Source: CAVZZV01 sp963779845 (GTDB lineage Bacteria > Bacteroidota > Bacteroidia > Bacteroidales > GCA-2748055). Taken from it: DNA of 64,000 nt. The DNA lies in contig CAVZZV010000001.1 in the NCBI GenBank assembly GCA_963779845.1, forward strand, positions 496,001 to 560,000, read 5' to 3'. A model generated the notes under the pieces. The model worked only from the letters and a program-made list of their open reading frames with translations, had not been told where the DNA came from and made no database searches. Every line of letters starts with the position of its first letter. Positions within the stretch are counted from its first letter, which is position 1. The position numbers and the translations under genes were made by a program. This document shows, piece by piece, positions 52,169 through 62,009 of this stretch.

Positions 52169-53838
52169 TATGAGTGTACATCTTCAATCAGAAATTTTCG
52201 AATGGCTAAAGGAGTTGGTTTTGTTATTTTAGCAACAATTATATGCACGATGATTGCCAGAGGAGCACCAAAAATTGCAAAGTACCATGCCTCCAGCCAA
52301 TAGCTGATGAAGCTGTGAAAGGGAAGTTCTAGTCCTTCCCTTCCTGCGATGAAATAGGTTATTGCTATTACAGAAACCAAACCGCCGGTAATAAGACCTG
52401 CTATTGCACCCTGTTTGTTGGATCCGCTCCACCAGATGCCAAGCAGGAACAAAGGGAAGATGGTACACCCTGCAAGAGAAAAGGCTACTGCCACAAGTTG
52501 ACCAATGAGGGCCCAGTTTTTCAAAGCCAGCAGTGTAACGATCACTGCCATAAGGATGGTTCCAAGGCGGGCAGCCATCAGCTGACTTTTAGGTCTTGCT
52601 GTAGGATGAATGACTTTAACATATAAATCGTGTGCGAAGGCAGAGGAACCTGCTACGAGCAATCCGGATACCGTGGAAAAGGCGGCTGAAACCCCACCTG
52701 CAGCTAGTAAGCCTACGATAAGCGGGTGTACTGATCCCAATTGCGCAGTATACACAACAATTGCATCCTTGGCCAGTTTTCCTACCTCAGGATTTGAGGA
52801 GAGAACCGTTCCAAAAGCAGCATAAGCCGGAGCGCTCCAGTAAAGAATGCAGATGAAGAAAAGTCCCCAAACGACCGACCATCGGGCATCACTTGCTTTA
52901 GGAACGACGTAAAAACGCTGAATAACATGGGGAAGCCCGGCAGTTCCTATCATCAGGGAAAAGGCTATGGCGATCCACTGGAAAAAAGTCTGGCCGGTTG
53001 CCGGATCCCAGGGCATGGCAAATTCGGGTGAAGGGACTACTGCAAAATCATGTCCAAAGGAATTCATCAGCCTTTCACTCTCCCCAAGGGGTATTCCCTG
53101 AATAACATCGGTGACAACAGAACCATATCCAATCTGAGGAAGAAGCCAGAAATAATCAAATTTCGCTGTGAGAATGAAAAGAGGAATAAGAAAAGAAATA
53201 ATGATAATAATGTATTGAACCTGCATATTTTTAGTAACGCCCAACATTCCCGATATCAGTGTATAGGAAAGCACAACTGTCCCTCCAATGATAACCGACA
53301 ATCCGTAATTAAGTCCCAGTATCCATCTGAACATGAGACCGATTCCCCCAAACTGCCCGACACAATATGCAATGGATATCAGGATGGCAATAATTGCCCC
53401 TACAGCTCTGAGTCCCTGAGAATAGTAACGGTCGCCAATAAAATCGGCAGCGGTATATTTTCCATATTTACGAATTTGTCCTGCCATTAATATAAGCAAT
53501 AAAACATAGCCGCCGGTCCATCCGACCACAAAAGCCAAACCATGATAACCGGAGCCATACATCAAAGCTGCCATCCCCAGAAAGGAAGCTGCGCTCATCC
53601 AGTTAGAAGCAATTGCCATTCCGGAACCTACTTTGGAAATACTTCTGCCTGCGGCATAAAAATCTGTGGTATCTTTAGCCCTAAAGAAAACTCCTATCAT
53701 GACAAAAAGCACCAGGATGGTAATGAGAATGATCGCAGGACCGACTTTAAAACTCCCCTCAAGTTGAGTAGCTGCAGTTGCAGCCTGGAGTGCAGAGGGG
53801 AGGAAAACTAATAGTAAGGGAATGTATATCTTTTTCAT
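52168..53838 (-). CDS. sodium:solute symporter, VC_2705/ActP-like
   Basis: 556 residues, SSS family, about 13 membrane spans after a leader-like N-terminus. Family segments: TTDFYAAGRSISKVGSGMAIASNWMSAASFLGM (core GRSISKVGSGMAIASNWMSA), the sodium-site region in GTAGLPHVIQRFYVVPKASDAR, and AGGVSAAFSTVSGLLVAGSSAFAHDLY. The GLPHVIQRFY stretch is typical of acetate/monocarboxylate symporters, and the adjoining DUF4212 gene fits the VC_2705 subgroup. Likely uptake of acetate or a similar short-chain acid; substrate not proven. Confidence 0.92.
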   Translation of the reverse strand: MKKIYIPLLLVFLPSALQAATAATQLEGSFKVGPAIILITILVLFVMIGVFFRAKDTTDFYAAGRSISKVGSGMAIASNWMSAASFLGMAALMYGSGYHGLAFVVGWTGGYVLLLILMAGQIRKYGKYTAADFIGDRYYSQGLRAVGAIIAILISIAYCVGQFGGIGLMFRWILGLNYGLSVIIGGTVVLSYTLISGMLGVTKNMQVQYIIIIISFLIPLFILTAKFDYFWLLPQIGYGSVVTDVIQGIPLGESERLMNSFGHDFAVVPSPEFAMPWDPATGQTFFQWIAIAFSLMIGTAGLPHVIQRFYVVPKASDARWSVVWGLFFICILYWSAPAYAAFGTVLSSNPEVGKLAKDAIVVYTAQLGSVHPLIVGLLAAGGVSAAFSTVSGLLVAGSSAFAHDLYVKVIHPTARPKSQLMAARLGTILMAVIVTLLALKNWALIGQLVAVAFSLAGCTIFPLFLLGIWWSGSNKQGAIAGLITGGLVSVIAITYFIAGREGLELPFHSFISYWLEAWYFAIFGAPLAIIVHIIVAKITKPTPLAIRKFLIEDVHS

Positions 53839-53859
53839 TTTTTCTGAATCTTTAGGGGG

Positions 53860-54612
53860 TTAATCAGCGAATTCCAGTTTTTTATTCATTGAGTCCGTTT
53901 TTAGGCAGTATATCAGGCATAATCCGACAAACAGGATCAGCAGAAAGACGGCGGTATAGAAATAATGAAACGGAAATCCCAGGAAACGGAAATCGGTAAG
54001 GATGGATTGATTATGAATGAGATACTTCTGCATTACCTCTGGCAAAACCATTTTTGTATTCGGATTCAGTTCCCCCATTCCATCTGATTCCAGGGCAAAA
54101 GGAATGATTTCCCTTCTCACATCCTGTTCCTGCAAATCAAGAAGGGAACTAATTTTTGCTGACAATGACGATTTTAGTTGAATATAAACCTTATCATCAA
54201 TAGTATTGATGGTGGCATTAACTTTCTCATAATTTTTAATGTCATTAAGGAGCGCTGTTCGTACATCTACCGGGGACAATTGATATACACTCCAGCTGAA
54301 TACATCATCAAGAACCATTTTTGCTTCCGGGCTGATAATGATTTTTCCAAGGACCGACAGGCTGGATTTAGCAAGTTCTTTTACATCCTGTTCAGAATAA
54401 TTCCCCCCGTTAATATTGCTCCAGGCTTTTTCATAGCTAATATAAGCCTCTTGAGGGACCGGATTTCCAATGATTTTGAGGATAATTTGAAAGCCGAAAA
54501 TGGCAATGAACCAAATGGAAACCAGCCAAATAGTCAAATTGCGATTGAGACGGGCTCGTTCCGTAGTCGGTTTAAAAAAGCTAATGTGATAGCCATCAGT
54601 TGAACTCTCCAT
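53860..54612 (-). CDS. DUF4212-like symporter small subunit with large insert
   Basis: 250 residues. The two membrane spans of DUF4212 proteins are present: LNRNLTIWLVSIWFIAIFGF near the N-terminus and FRFLGFPFHYFYTAVFLLIL near 200-220, with the GFPFHYFYT segment matching the family GFPLGFWFA-type motif. DUF4212 proteins are usually under 100 residues; here about 140 soluble residues (about 50-195) separate the spans. It lies 21 bases upstream of the symporter, the normal place for this subunit. Confidence 0.72.
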   Translation of the reverse strand: MESSTDGYHISFFKPTTERARLNRNLTIWLVSIWFIAIFGFQIILKIIGNPVPQEAYISYEKAWSNINGGNYSEQDVKELAKSSLSVLGKIIISPEAKMVLDDVFSWSVYQLSPVDVRTALLNDIKNYEKVNATINTIDDKVYIQLKSSLSAKISSLLDLQEQDVRREIIPFALESDGMGELNPNTKMVLPEVMQKYLIHNQSILTDFRFLGFPFHYFYTAVFLLILFVGLCLIYCLKTDSMNKKLEFAD

Positions 54613-54950
54613 GTAGTTAAAGTTTAGTGGTTACAGAAGGGTCACAATGTATGTTAAAAAAATAACAATCGAAAAATTTTCATCTTTTTTTCTGTAACAT
54701 TCACCAGAGGGGATAATCCACAGGCCCTTCCGCAATTAAATCTTAGGAGAAGCCAGAGGTATTCTTACTAATATGGGCAGAACTGGCAGTAGGAATTTTT
54801 GGAACTCCCTTTGCCGGAAGCTAATAGAAAATCCCCCCGGGAAATTCTTACCGCCAAACATTCTTGTCATTGGGCTTGTTAATATCTTTACTTGTGCTTT
54901 TTCCTTCTATATATACTGGAATGGCACTTTTAAACTTATTTAGAGTCATC
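54613..54950. other. divergent intergenic region
   Basis: 338 bases between the DUF4212 operon (minus) and the DUF4251 gene (plus). It must hold both promoters, but no full TTG/TAnnTTTG pair is convincing; TATCTTTA at 54883-54890 is a possible plus-strand -7 box. No RNA gene or repeat seen. Confidence 0.3.
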
Positions 54951-55467
54951 ATGAAACCTGCTCTGGTATTTATTGTCATTTTGTTTTCTCTGAGCCCCCT
55001 GACTGGCCAGGAATCCCATTCAACTCCCCAAGGAGGCAAGAGCTGCCCAAAAAGAGGACCTTGTTGAAAAAACCGAAAATTTGATTAAATCAGGATACTG
55101 GGTATTTAAAGCCCGTCGCATGTTGCCGTCTTCCGGCCGGAGCAGAGAAATCACCGGTCCCTACAGAGTACTTGTCCATAATCATGATCTCGATTGCCAT
55201 TTGCCTTATTTCGGAAGAGCTTACCGGGCCGATGTGAGTGGCACGGAATCCCCCATGAGCTTTGAAGGAAAAATAAAGGATCTAAATGAGGAACCCTGGA
55301 AAAAAGGAGGATGGATTATCTCCTTCTCAACCTCCAATAAGAGTGACCACCTGGAATTCATCTTTTTTATCTCGGAGACAGGCTCTGTGAATCTAACGGT
55401 AAGCAGCACCTACCGGCGAACCATTTCATACTTTGGGGATTTGACAGAGCCTGAAAGCAGGAAATAA
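54951..55467 (+). CDS. DUF4251 protein (one frameshift in this sequence)
   Basis: Reconstructed length 171 residues. Signal peptide MKPALVFIVILFSLSPLTGQ, then EARAAQKEDLVEKTENLIKS and the DUF4251 core: VFKARRMLPSSGRSREI, LDCHLPYFGRAYRADVSG, GWIISFSTSN, NLTVSSTYRRTISYFG. One extra G near 55032 separates signal peptide and core; removing it restores one continuous protein with the charged linker that the family has. DUF4251 is a Bacteroidota periplasmic domain of unknown function. Confidence 0.82.
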
Positions 55468-55611
55468 ACCTGTCCTGCGAACCGGTTCCTTTATCCCTGT
55501 TCCCTTTTCAATGATTAATCGGGGGCTAAGACCGGAAGACCAGCAGGTAGCGAATCTTTAACCCTAAATTGGATTTTTCATGCTTTTTTTCCAATCTTTT
55601 GATTTAATTTA

Positions 55612-55619
55612 TAAATTTG
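55612..55619 (+). promoter_or_regulatory. -7 box before the first TPR-PD40 gene
   Basis: TAAATTTG matches TAnnTTTG exactly, 27 bases before the start codon at 55647. It overlaps an alternative upstream start at 55617, which argues for the 55647 start. Confidence 0.5.
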
Positions 55620-55646
55620 CTTAATCTCATCCATATAGAACCTGCC

Positions 55647-57529
55647 ATGAAAAAGCCATTTCTGACCTCTTTGATTTTACTTTTTCTCCTGCCGCTAATC
55701 CTTTCAGCCCAAAAAGATGCTGTTCGCATTGACTTTTACGATGCCGAATTTTTTCTTTCCGAAGAAGCCTACCGGGATGCACTCATCTCCTACCTCAAGG
55801 TTTATGATGCCGGTAATGAAAAAAATGCAAATATTAATTACAGGATAGGCATTTGTTACCTGAACATTCCCGGGGAAAAAGAAAAAGCCATTCCCTATTT
55901 TCAGGAGGCAGTGAAGGATATCGCAGACAAATATAATGAAGGAAATTTCAATGAAACAAAGGCTCCTCCCGATGCCTGGCTATACCTCGGAAATGCCTAC
56001 AGGATAAATAATATGCTCGATTCGGCCATTCATACCTATCAGGCCTATATCGATCTACTCGCCGATAATAATAATCCTGAATCGCAGTTATGCAGAACAA
56101 CAGATTGAAGCCAGCAGGAGGGCGATTGAATCTATGAAGGACCCCGTATATCTTAAATTAACAAACCTCGGAAGATTCTACAATACAGGACTCAATAACT
56201 TTAATGCCGTTGTATCGGGAAATGGCGAAGTAATGGCCTACATGACCGAACAGAAATTCTACAATGCCATCCTTGTGGTCCGTAAAACCAAATCAGGCTG
56301 GTCCAATCCCGTTAATGTTACCCCACAGGTACAGTCGGATGGCGACCAGATAGTTACCTCTCTTTCGTATGATGGGAATCAAATGTTCCTTGCCAAAGTT
56401 TCCAACTTTGACAGCGATATCCTGACAAGTTATTATTCATCCAGAGTATGGTCCAAATCTGAAAATATAGGAAAGCCGGTCAATACAAAGTATTTTGAAT
56501 CTCATGCCTCTCTTTCACCGGATGGAAAAACACTCTATTTCACCAGCAACAGAAAGGAGTCCATTGGACAGATGGATATTTTCAAATCCAATCTGGATGA
56601 TAAGGGAAATTGGGGCGAACCTGTGAATCTTGGACCGACTATCAACACCAAAATGAACGAGGAAAGCCCCTTCATTATGGATGATGGAAAAACGCTCTAT
56701 TTTAGTTCCCAGGGACATTCGACGATTGGTGGGTTTGATGTTTTTTACAGCAAATTGCAGGATGATGGTACCTGGAGCCAACCCCACGCCCTTCCCTACC
56801 CTTTGAATACCACCGATGACGATGTTTTCTACTTCCCCCTGGAAACCGGAAATGCAGGCTATATGACCCGCTATGAAAATGACAGCTATGGAAGTGGCGA
56901 CCTTTATCGGGTTGAATTACGTCCCATTGAAGAGGCTCCGGTTGAAACGGTGACGGAAAGCAGCACCGAGGAACCTGACACTGTGCCGGAGGATACAGTT
57001 AAATGTGACTGAGACCGTTCCTACCGACAGTATTGAGGTCGCTGATCATGAAGTTCCCGCGGAAGTTGATGTTACTCTGGTACCGGTGCCGGCCAAAACA
57101 GAGGCAATGTCCCGTTATCTTGTGAAACCTCTGTTTTTTGAATTCGACAGCTATTCACTCACGGAAATTTCCGTTGGCAAGCTTAATACCCTCATCGAAG
57201 CCCTTGAAGAACACCCGGAAATCAGGCTGGAAGTGCGTGGGTATACTGATGCTATGGGATCAGTGACATACAACCAAAAACTCTCCGAGAAACGCGCACA
57301 GACTGCCCTCAAATACCTTACTGATCACGGAATAGATGCCAGCCGGTTATCATTCGCGGGATTTAGCGAGAACAACCCGGCTGCCCGAAATACAAATCCG
57401 GATGGGAGCGATTCAAAAGAGGGCCGTCAGTTAAATCGACGGGTAGAATTTAAAATTGTACCGGGGAAGGTTGAAAATGTTATTATTCAGGAAGTCGAGG
57501 TCCCTGAACCCCTGAAACCAACAAAATAA
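55647..57529 (+). CDS. TPR-PD40-OmpA outer-membrane protein (two frameshifts)
   Basis: Reconstructed length 626 residues. Signal peptide (FLTSLILLFLLPLILSAQ), TPR repeats about 25-150 (NYRIGICYLNIPGEKEKAIP, WLYLGNAYRINNMLDSAIH), a PD40 beta-propeller about 185-440 (SLSPDGKTLYFTSNRK, MDIFKSNLDDKGNWGEPVNL, DDGKTLYFSSQGHSTIGGFD), and an OmpA-C peptidoglycan-binding domain about 510-610 (EVRGYTDAMGSVTYNQKLSE, RQLNRRVEF). Extra bases near 56088 and at 57004 split it; joined, all domains are in one frame. The order resembles PorE of the type IX secretion system and many Bacteroidota OmpA proteins. Likely tethers a periplasmic complex to the cell wall. Confidence 0.85.
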
Positions 57530-57533
57530 GTTG

Positions 57534-57574
57534 GATGGAAGATCCTCATTTCATATTGAATCTTTTCCATCTTT
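57534..57574 (+). terminator. possible weak terminator between the two TPR-PD40 genes
   Basis: GATGGAAGAT (57534-57543) can pair with ATCTTTTCCATC (57560-57571) with a two-base bulge, followed by TTT only. Weak. Confidence 0.3.
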
Positions 57575-57632
57575 GGATTCGTAAAATATAATGATCTTTT
57601 TTATCTTTATTCTCTCTAAATAAATTAAATGG

Positions 57633-58986
57633 ATGAAAAGCTCCTTATCCTTAATCTTGTTCTGCCTGATCATTTTTAATTCTTCTTTTGCCCAAAATGA
57701 AGAGGCTCTGGTAATGTTCGATGATGCAGAATTTTTTTTCGCTACCGAGGATTATAAAGAAGCTGTTTACCTTTTCCTCGAAGTATTAAAAACAGATCCT
57801 GAGAACGCGAATTTCAACTATCGGGTTGGAATGGCATACCTCAACATTCCGGGCAGTGAGGCAAAGGCTATTCCATTTCTCGAAAAGGCAGTTGAAAATA
57901 CTACCATGAAATATAAGGAGAGGGACTTTGATCAGCAAAAAGCCCCACACCACGCCTGGTTCTTCCTTGGAAATGCCTACCGTATCCATAACGATTTGGA
58001 CGAAGCCCTTACTGCATATCAGCATTTTATGGATATCCGTAAATTTGAGCGTAAGTATAATCTCCGCATTACCGAAAACGAAATAAAGGCCGTTGAAAGG
58101 GCGAAGATTATAAAAGATTCCCCAGTGAATCTTGTTCAGGAAGATCCGGGACCGGCTATCAACAATGAAATGAAGAATTATCAACCGGTGGTAAACGACC
58201 ATCAGACCATTATGGTTTTTGTCCGGGAAATGAAATTCTACGATGCCATTATGATGAGCGAAAAGATTGATGGCAACTGGCAGGAACCTGTCAATATCAC
58301 TCCTGCCATAGGTTCGGACGGCGATATGGTCCCCACTGCACTTTCCTCCGATGGCAGCAGGCTTCTTTTGGTTAAAAGGTCAAAAAATGATAAGGGGGAC
58401 ATCTATCTTAGTAAAAAATCAGACAGCTTGTGGACCCCTGCCAAAAAGCTTGGTGATAATATAAATACATCCCGTAATGAGGATCATGCTTCATTTTCCC
58501 CGGATGGCAAAACGATCTATTTCTCAAGCAACCGTCGTGGCGGAAATGGGGGATCTTGACCTTTACAAATCCTCCCTTCAGGCCGACGGAACATGGGGAA
58601 GCCCCGTGAATCTTGGCCCCCGAATAAACACCCCCGAGGATGAAACCTCCATCTTCGCCATTGAAAATGAAAAAAAACTGATCTTTAGTTCTAAAGGACA
58701 CTATAACATGGGTGGGTATGATTTGTTTTATGCAACCCAAAATTCGGAGGGTAACTGGGAATATGTCATTAATTATGGCTATCCGGTAAATACAACCAAC
58801 GACAATAAGTTCTTTCAACCCATTGGCGACGGTAATAGCGGCTACCTTCCAGTGGTTATTTCCCAGGGAAGCGATGCAGGAAAAGAAGAGATATACAATA
58901 TCCAAATTCTCCCCCGAACAGGTGTTGAACATCCCAGGGAGACCAAATCAAACAAACTCTGTCAGGGGAATAATATTTTCCATTAG
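57633..58986 (+). CDS. TPR-PD40 protein lacking the OmpA domain (one frameshift)
   Basis: Reconstructed length 450 residues, a paralogue of the preceding gene: signal peptide (SLILFCLIIFNSSFAQ), TPR about 25-150 (NYRVGMAYLNIPGSEAKAIP, WFFLGNAYRIHNDLDEALTA), PD40 propeller about 180-420 (SFSPDGKTIYFSSNRRGGNG, TSIFAIENEKKLIFSSKGHY). It ends after RTGVEHPRETKSNKLCQ without an OmpA-C domain. The frame breaks in a run of five G at 58548-58552; with four G the sequence reads GGNGDLDLYKSS without gap. Either a shorter partner of its neighbour or a copy that lost its anchor. Confidence 0.8.
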
Positions 58987-59066
58987 CCATCCATTATCTA
59001 ATTAACCATTAACAACTTATGCCGGAAGCAAGTTCCTGATATGTCTCTACACCTTTTACCTTTTTT

Positions 59067-59600
59067 ATGCCTGTATTAGAAAATAAAACTATCCTCCTTC
59101 GTGCCCTCGAACCGGAGGACCTGGATACACTTTATAAATGGGAAAATGACGCAGCGATATGGTATCTTGGAAATACCCTGACCCCTTTTTCAAAATTTAC
59201 CCTTAGTCAGTATATCCAGTCTTCCAACAAGGATATATACGAATGCCTCCAATTACGTCTGATAATTGAAAAGCGGGAAAGCGGAAAAGCGGTGGGTGCT
59301 ATCGATCTTTTCGGATTTGATCCTTTTAATCAACGGGCGGGCATTGGGATTATCATTGGTGAGAAGGATGATCGGAAAAAAGGCCTCGCCTCTGAAGCAT
59401 TGTCCACCCTGACCCAATACTGCTTCGAGACTCTGATGCTAAAACAGGTTTACTGTAATATCACTGAGAACAACGAAGAGAGTCTTAAACTTTTTATCAG
59501 TCAGGGTTTTGTCATAACAGGACAAAAACAGGATTGGATCCGTACCCTGGACGGTTGGTTAACCGAATATTTCCTTCAAAAGGTAAATGGAGCTCATTAA
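59067..59600 (+). CDS. GNAT acetyltransferase, RimJ/RimL type
   Basis: 177 residues. N-terminal LLRALEPEDLDTLYKWENDAA-like start typical of the Acetyltransf_3 group, acetyl-CoA loop in IGIIIGEKDDRKKGLASEAL (about 90-110), and the late CNITENNEESLKLFISQGFV segment. Substrate unknown; related proteins acetylate ribosomal N-termini or polyamines. Stands alone between the TPR-PD40 genes and a convergent HsdR_N gene. Confidence 0.9.
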   Translation: MPVLENKTILLRALEPEDLDTLYKWENDAAIWYLGNTLTPFSKFTLSQYIQSSNKDIYECLQLRLIIEKRESGKAVGAIDLFGFDPFNQRAGIGIIIGEKDDRKKGLASEALSTLTQYCFETLMLKQVYCNITENNEESLKLFISQGFVITGQKQDWIRTLDGWLTEYFLQKVNGAH

Positions 59601-59635
59601 AAGACAATCTGAAAATAACCTTTCCGCTGTTATGA

Positions 59636-60091
59636 TTACAAACAATCCGGGTAATATGGTATTTCATCCAGAAACCGCACTTCCTGTTTTTCAAAATTAA
59701 CTTCCGCAGCGTAATGGGTTAAACCATTGGTTACCAGGAGGTACCTGACTTTAAAAACCATATTGTACACTGCGACCTGGTCAAACACCTCTTTCTTTAT
59801 TTTTACACCGGGGGCTTTACATTCCACCATAATTATCGGATCCGGGTTTTCAGAGTAGATCAGCAGGTCACATCTTTTAGACATATTATTGTAGTTCAAA
59901 AATTTTTCAACCACAATTCTTCCGGCGGGAAAGGCACGCTCCTCGACAAGATATCGGGCAAAATTCTGTCTTACCCATTCTTCGGGGGTAAGCTTTACAT
60001 ACTTTTTCCGGAAGACATCAAATATACATTCGGTATCCTCCATAGTTTTAAACCTGAATGCATAGGAAGGCAGGTTTAGGTTTGACCGCAT
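59636..60091 (-). CDS. HsdR_N-like PD-(D/E)xK nuclease-domain protein
   Basis: 151 residues, a stand-alone type I restriction HsdR N-terminal domain (HSDR_N_2). The nuclease core shows CDLLIYSENPDPIIMVECKAP (about 73-93), the D-x(n)-E-x-K arrangement, plus a later QVAVYNMVFKVRYLLVTNGL. No hsdM or hsdS gene is near; in Bacteroidota this single-domain protein sits conserved next to holA, so it is a housekeeping family of unknown role rather than a restriction system. Divergent from the AMP nucleosidase gene. Confidence 0.88.
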   Translation of the reverse strand: MRSNLNLPSYAFRFKTMEDTECIFDVFRKKYVKLTPEEWVRQNFARYLVEERAFPAGRIVVEKFLNYNNMSKRCDLLIYSENPDPIIMVECKAPGVKIKKEVFDQVAVYNMVFKVRYLLVTNGLTHYAAEVNFEKQEVRFLDEIPYYPDCL

Positions 60092-60209
60092 AACTCATGT
60101 TTTTACTTTTTTATGGGTTTTCCAATTTCTCACCCGATCAACAAATATAGATAATTTCAGATATCATTCTTAAATATTACCTTTGCGTTTAGAAGGGAGG
60201 TACCAATCT

Positions 60210-60986
60210 ATGATGAAATCGAAAGAAGAAATTGTCCAAAACTGGCTGCCCCGATATACCGGGAACAAACTGGAGGACTTTGGAAAATATATTTTACTCA
60301 CCAATTTTAGTCATTATCTGGAACATTTTTGTGAGATAAACAACACCCAGGTATTGAATTGGGAAGTTCCCATGCCCACGGCAAATGCCAATGGACTGAC
60401 TATCATCAATTTCACCATGGGGAGTGCCAATGCTGCGACGATTATGGACCTGCTTAGCGCGATCAACCCCATGGCGGTATTATTCCTGGGGAAATGCGGC
60501 GGGCTTAAAAAGAAAAATGAGGTAGGAGACCTCATCCTGCCAATTGCAGCAATCCGGGGTGAAGGCACCTCAAACGACTATCTGCCTCCGGAGATTCCCG
60601 CCCTTCCTGCCTTTAAACTTCAACGTGCGGTTTCTTCAACTATCCGGGCCCACGGGAAAGATTACTGGACTGGGACTGTCTTTACTACTAACCGAAGGGT
60701 TTGGGAATATGATGAAGTATTTAAGGAATATCTAAGAACTACACGTTCCATGGCCATCGACATGGAAACAGCTACCATTTTTACCGTGGGTTTCGCAAAC
60801 GAAATACCCAGTGGGGCATTACTCCTGGTAAGCGATCAGCCGATGATCTCTCCGGGTATTAAAACTGCCGAAAGTGACCGGATAGTTCGCGAAAAATATG
60901 TACTGGAGCATCTTCAGATCGGAATCGACTCGATGCTTGAATTAAAAAATAACGGCGAATCGGTTAAACACCTAAGGTTCGATTAA
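60210..60986 (+). CDS. amn: AMP nucleosidase (Bacteroidota type)
   Basis: 258 residues with start at 60210, which stands 11 bases after an AAGGGAGG box; the frame is open to 60183. Nucleoside-phosphorylase-like fold: NFTMGSANAATIMDLLSAIN, LFLGKCGGLKKKNEVGDLIL, the AIDMETATIFTVGF segment with the ribose-binding MET, and LLLVSDQPM. Splits AMP into adenine and ribose-5-phosphate. Followed after 2 bases by holA. Confidence 0.9.
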   Translation: MMKSKEEIVQNWLPRYTGNKLEDFGKYILLTNFSHYLEHFCEINNTQVLNWEVPMPTANANGLTIINFTMGSANAATIMDLLSAINPMAVLFLGKCGGLKKKNEVGDLILPIAAIRGEGTSNDYLPPEIPALPAFKLQRAVSSTIRAHGKDYWTGTVFTTNRRVWEYDEVFKEYLRTTRSMAIDMETATIFTVGFANEIPSGALLLVSDQPMISPGIKTAESDRIVREKYVLEHLQIGIDSMLELKNNGESVKHLRFD

Positions 60987-60988
60987 GC

Positions 60989-62005
60989 ATGAGAAAAGAT
61001 AATCCGACTTACGAGCAGATTCTCGGCGATTTACAAAAAAAAATCCTGCATCCTATCTACTTTTTTACCGGAGTTGAAAATTACTACATTGATAAACTCA
61101 CCGAATACATTATCGGGAATATTTTAAACGAATCTGAAAAAGCTTTCAATCAGACCATCATGTATGGCAAGGATGTGGACGCCCTTGCTATTGACCAGGC
61201 TGCGCGGCGGTTCCCCATGATGTCCACTAACCAGGTTATTGTGGTTAAAGAAGCGCAGGAAGTAAAAAATTTTGATGCACTGGTAAACTATTTTGAAAAG
61301 CCCTTACAATCTACGGTGCTTGTTTTTAATTACAAGTATAAAAAACTTGATAAACGCTTAAAGGTTTACAAGGCACTTCAACAAAATGCAATTATTTTTG
61401 AATCAAAGAAGCTTTATGATGATAAAATTCCTGCCTGGGTATCCTCCTACCTTAAAACAAAAGACTATACCATTGATCCCAAGGCAGCCATCCTTCTAAC
61501 TGAATTCCTGGGAAACGACCTTTCAAAAATTGAAAATGAACTGAAAAAACTGACCCTTTCCCTTCCCCCAAATTCACGCAATATCAGCCCTTCCCATATT
61601 GAAGCAAATATTGGGATCAGCAAGGATTATAACAACTTCGAATTACAGGAAGCCCTTACATCGAGGGATATCGTCAAAGCCAACAGGATTATACGGTATT
61701 TTGCGGCCAACCCCAAAAACAATAATATTACCGCCACCATTACCAGCCTCTATTTCTATTTTATTAAGATCCTTCTTTACCATTCCCTGAAAGATAAAAG
61801 CCGGGGAAATGCTGCCGCTGCTTTGGAAATCCATCCTTTTTTCGTAGACCAATATGCGAAGGCTGCCTCTGTCTACCCAATGAGCAGACTCTACAGGGTT
61901 TTTTCCTGGCTACGGGAATACGACATGAAAAGCAAGGGGTTCTATCAGGCCCCGGCGGAGGAGGGTGAATTAATGAAAGAATTATTATTTAAAATTATCC
62001 ATTAA
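60989..62005 (+). CDS. holA: DNA polymerase III delta subunit
   Basis: 338 residues. Clamp-loader subunit that opens the beta clamp. Family features: HPIYFFTGVENYYIDKLTEY near residue 16 (the degenerate nucleotide-binding start), NQVIVVKEAQEVKNFDALVN, KLDKRLKVYKAL, LTEFLGNDLSKIENELKKL and FELQEALTSRDIVKANRIIR, with C-terminal helices of domain III. Between amn (2-base gap) and the rhomboid gene (4-base gap), as part of one plus-strand unit. Confidence 0.93.
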   Translation: MRKDNPTYEQILGDLQKKILHPIYFFTGVENYYIDKLTEYIIGNILNESEKAFNQTIMYGKDVDALAIDQAARRFPMMSTNQVIVVKEAQEVKNFDALVNYFEKPLQSTVLVFNYKYKKLDKRLKVYKALQQNAIIFESKKLYDDKIPAWVSSYLKTKDYTIDPKAAILLTEFLGNDLSKIENELKKLTLSLPPNSRNISPSHIEANIGISKDYNNFELQEALTSRDIVKANRIIRYFAANPKNNNITATITSLYFYFIKILLYHSLKDKSRGNAAAALEIHPFFVDQYAKAASVYPMSRLYRVFSWLREYDMKSKGFYQAPAEEGELMKELLFKIIH

Positions 62006-62009
62006 CAAT

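Noticed and set aside
59636..60091. HsdR_N protein as a remnant type I restriction system
   Set aside because: There is no hsdM, hsdS or helicase part, and the single-domain form beside holA is typical for Bacteroidota housekeeping regions.
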